Shown one piece after another: positions 62,878 through 64,000 of a DNA stretch of 64,000 nucleotides. Source of the stretch: Acerihabitans sp015654925 (lineage in GTDB: Bacteria; Pseudomonadota; Gammaproteobacteria; Enterobacterales; Enterobacteriaceae); NCBI RefSeq assembly GCF_047324175.1, contig NZ_CP178732.1, forward strand, positions 682,001 through 746,000, in the 5' to 3' direction. How positions within the stretch are numbered: position 1 is the first letter of the stretch; every line of letters starts with the position of its first letter. The translations under genes were made by a program, and so were the position numbers. Under the pieces are notes generated by a model. It was not told the DNA's origin. It saw only the letters and a program-made list of their open reading frames with translations, and did not search any database.

Positions 62878-63909
62878 ATGACTTCCAATACCATTCCCGC
62901 CTCCATGCAGGCGATTGCCATCCGCCAGCCCGGCGGCCCAGAAGAACTGGTCGCGGTTGAACGGCCGGTTCCTGCGCCGGCCGCCGGTTATTTGCTGATT
63001 AAAGTCGCTGCCGCGGGGGTCAACCGCCCCGACGTGTTGCAGCGTAAAGGTTCTTACCCGCCACCCGCCGGCGCATCCGATCTGCCCGGCCTGGAAATCG
63101 CGGGGGAGGTGGTGGCCATGGGCGCAGGCGTTGGCCGCTATGCCATCGGCAATAACGTTTGCGCCCTGATTGCCGGCGGGGGATATGCGGAGTACTGCGT
63201 GGTGCATGAAACCAATGCGCTGCCGGTGCCGCGGGGGTTCTCGCTGCTGGAAGCCGCGGCCCTGCCCGAGACGTTTTTTACCGTCTGGACCAACGTGTTC
63301 CAGCGCGGCAAGTTGACGGCCGGCGAGATCGTGCTGGTACACGGCGGCACCTCGGGCATCGGCACGGTCAGCATTATGCTGGCCAAAGCCTTCGGCGCCA
63401 CCGTCTTGACCACCGTGGGTTCGGATGAAAAGTGCGCGGCGGCGCTGAAATTGGGGGCCGATGCGGCCATCAATTACCGCAAGCAGGATTTTGTGGAAGA
63501 GGCCAAGCGGCTGACCGACGGGCACGGCGCGGATGTGATCGTCGATTTAATCGCCGGGGACTATGTGGCGCGCAACTATGCGGCGGCGGCGGTGGATGGC
63601 CGGATCGTGCAAATCGGCGTGCAGGACGGGCCGGCGAAGGAGCTGAATCTGATGAACATGCTGGCGAAACGTTTGACGCATACCGGTTCGACCCTGCGCC
63701 CAAGGCCGGTGGAGGACAAAGCCGCCATTGCCGCGGATTTGGAGCAGCACGTTTGGCCGCTGCTGGCCGCGGGAAAAATCCGTCCGCTGATCGAGCGCGC
63801 TTTTCCTTTGGCGCAGGCCGCCGACGCCCATGCCCTGATGGAGGGCAGCACGCATATCGGTAAAATTATGCTGGTGACCCGGGCCTACGCCCATTTGCTG
63901 AGCGCCTGA
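62878..63909 (+). CDS. Zinc-independent MDR NAD(P)H quinone oxidoreductase
   Basis: 343 aa of the QOR/PIG3 subgroup. GroES-like domain with GVNRPDVLQRKGSYPPPAGA, PGLEIAGEV, and a Rossmann domain with VHGGTSGIGTVSIMLAKAFGA; no zinc ligands. Catalyses one-electron reduction of quinones or related enone substrates with NADPH. ATG 62878 has AGGA about 10 bases upstream; an ATG 21 bases earlier has no site. Divergent from panS. Confidence 0.87.
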   Translation: MTSNTIPASMQAIAIRQPGGPEELVAVERPVPAPAAGYLLIKVAAAGVNRPDVLQRKGSYPPPAGASDLPGLEIAGEVVAMGAGVGRYAIGNNVCALIAGGGYAEYCVVHETNALPVPRGFSLLEAAALPETFFTVWTNVFQRGKLTAGEIVLVHGGTSGIGTVSIMLAKAFGATVLTTVGSDEKCAAALKLGADAAINYRKQDFVEEAKRLTDGHGADVIVDLIAGDYVARNYAAAAVDGRIVQIGVQDGPAKELNLMNMLAKRLTHTGSTLRPRPVEDKAAIAADLEQHVWPLLAAGKIRPLIERAFPLAQAADAHALMEGSTHIGKIMLVTRAYAHLLSA

Positions 63910-63914
63910 GGCGT

Positions 63915-63957
63915 CCTGCCCGCCGCCGGCAGTGCGCCGGCGGCGGGCAGGGTTTTG
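63915..63957 (+). terminator. Long-stem terminator
   Basis: CCTGCCCGCCGCCGGC (63915-63930) pairs perfectly with GCCGGCGGCGGGCAGG (63936-63951), 5-base loop, then GTTTTG. It ends the oxidoreductase transcript. Confidence 0.85.
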
Positions 63958-64000
63958 ATTACCGGCGCATTAAGCGGCGCGAAGCACGCGCCGGGCGGTT

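Noticed and set aside
1..64000. CRISPR arrays, insertion sequences, phage genes or rRNA
   Set aside because: Looked for spaced direct repeats, transposase motifs, capsid or terminase-like proteins and rRNA sequence; none was seen.

Overview
The window is a chromosomal segment of an enterobacterium (Enterobacterales, Gammaproteobacteria). The block trhA, ygfZ, sdhE, ygfX, fldB, xerD, dsbC, recJ, prfB, lysS has the gene order of the E. coli 65-min region, prfB keeps the enterobacterial +1 frameshift, and the proteins are near-colinear with E. coli. The accessory half (Amadori-compound, palatinose-type and type III secretion genes, several gene remnants) would suit a plant- or insect-associated lineage such as Pectobacteriaceae or Sodalis; that placement is inference.

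Region 1 (1-5433), metal and envelope: the 3' part of an eptB-type phosphoethanolamine transferase, then the four-gene overlapping sitABCD Mn/Fe importer on the minus strand, divergent from mntR. The sitA promoter is covered by two MntR-type boxes; an array of 11-bp repeats lies between the two transcription units.

Region 2 (5555-18259), conserved core: ygiQ, an HD hydrolase, trhA, ygfZ, sdhE-ygfX, fldB, xerD-dsbC-recJ, prfB-lysS, a terminator, and tRNA-Gly(CCC). The 5' end of the tRNA gene is repeated upstream as an 11-bp tandem repeat.

Region 3 (18260-26590), accessory: a GntR regulator divergent from a three-gene Amadori-compound cluster (binding protein, deglycase, kinase) that lacks transporter membrane genes; a DarT1-like ADP-ribosyltransferase with an unusual membrane-anchored N-terminal half, paired with its NADAR-type antitoxin; a membrane/coiled-coil protein; and the 3' remnant of a relE toxin gene.

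Region 4 (26594-33786): an ABC importer, a GH13 alpha-glucosidase and a divergent LysR regulator, resembling a palatinose (isomaltulose) operon. A 21-bp inverted repeat abuts the lysR start.

Region 5 (33996-44674): cupin, LysR/SDR pair, MFS exporter, DsbA-like protein, a scar of SDR, MFS and LysR fragments, a YcaQ-like protein and an Afu/Fbp-type ABC importer.

Region 6 (44895-49743): a CesT-type chaperone directly followed by a 594-aa unrecognised protein, most likely an orphan type III effector pair; small hypothetical genes; a CPBP protease; psiE under a perfect CRP site.

Region 7 (49893-63957): LysE exporter, GlxA-type regulator, HD hydrolase, an SsuABC-like importer with a BAAT-type hydrolase, LysR/SDR pair, a DUF3606 mini-protein, YfaZ-like porin, a YejM-like DUF3413 protein with an intact metal site, a PanS-like transporter and a quinone oxidoreductase.

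No insertion sequence, phage structural gene, CRISPR array or rRNA was seen.
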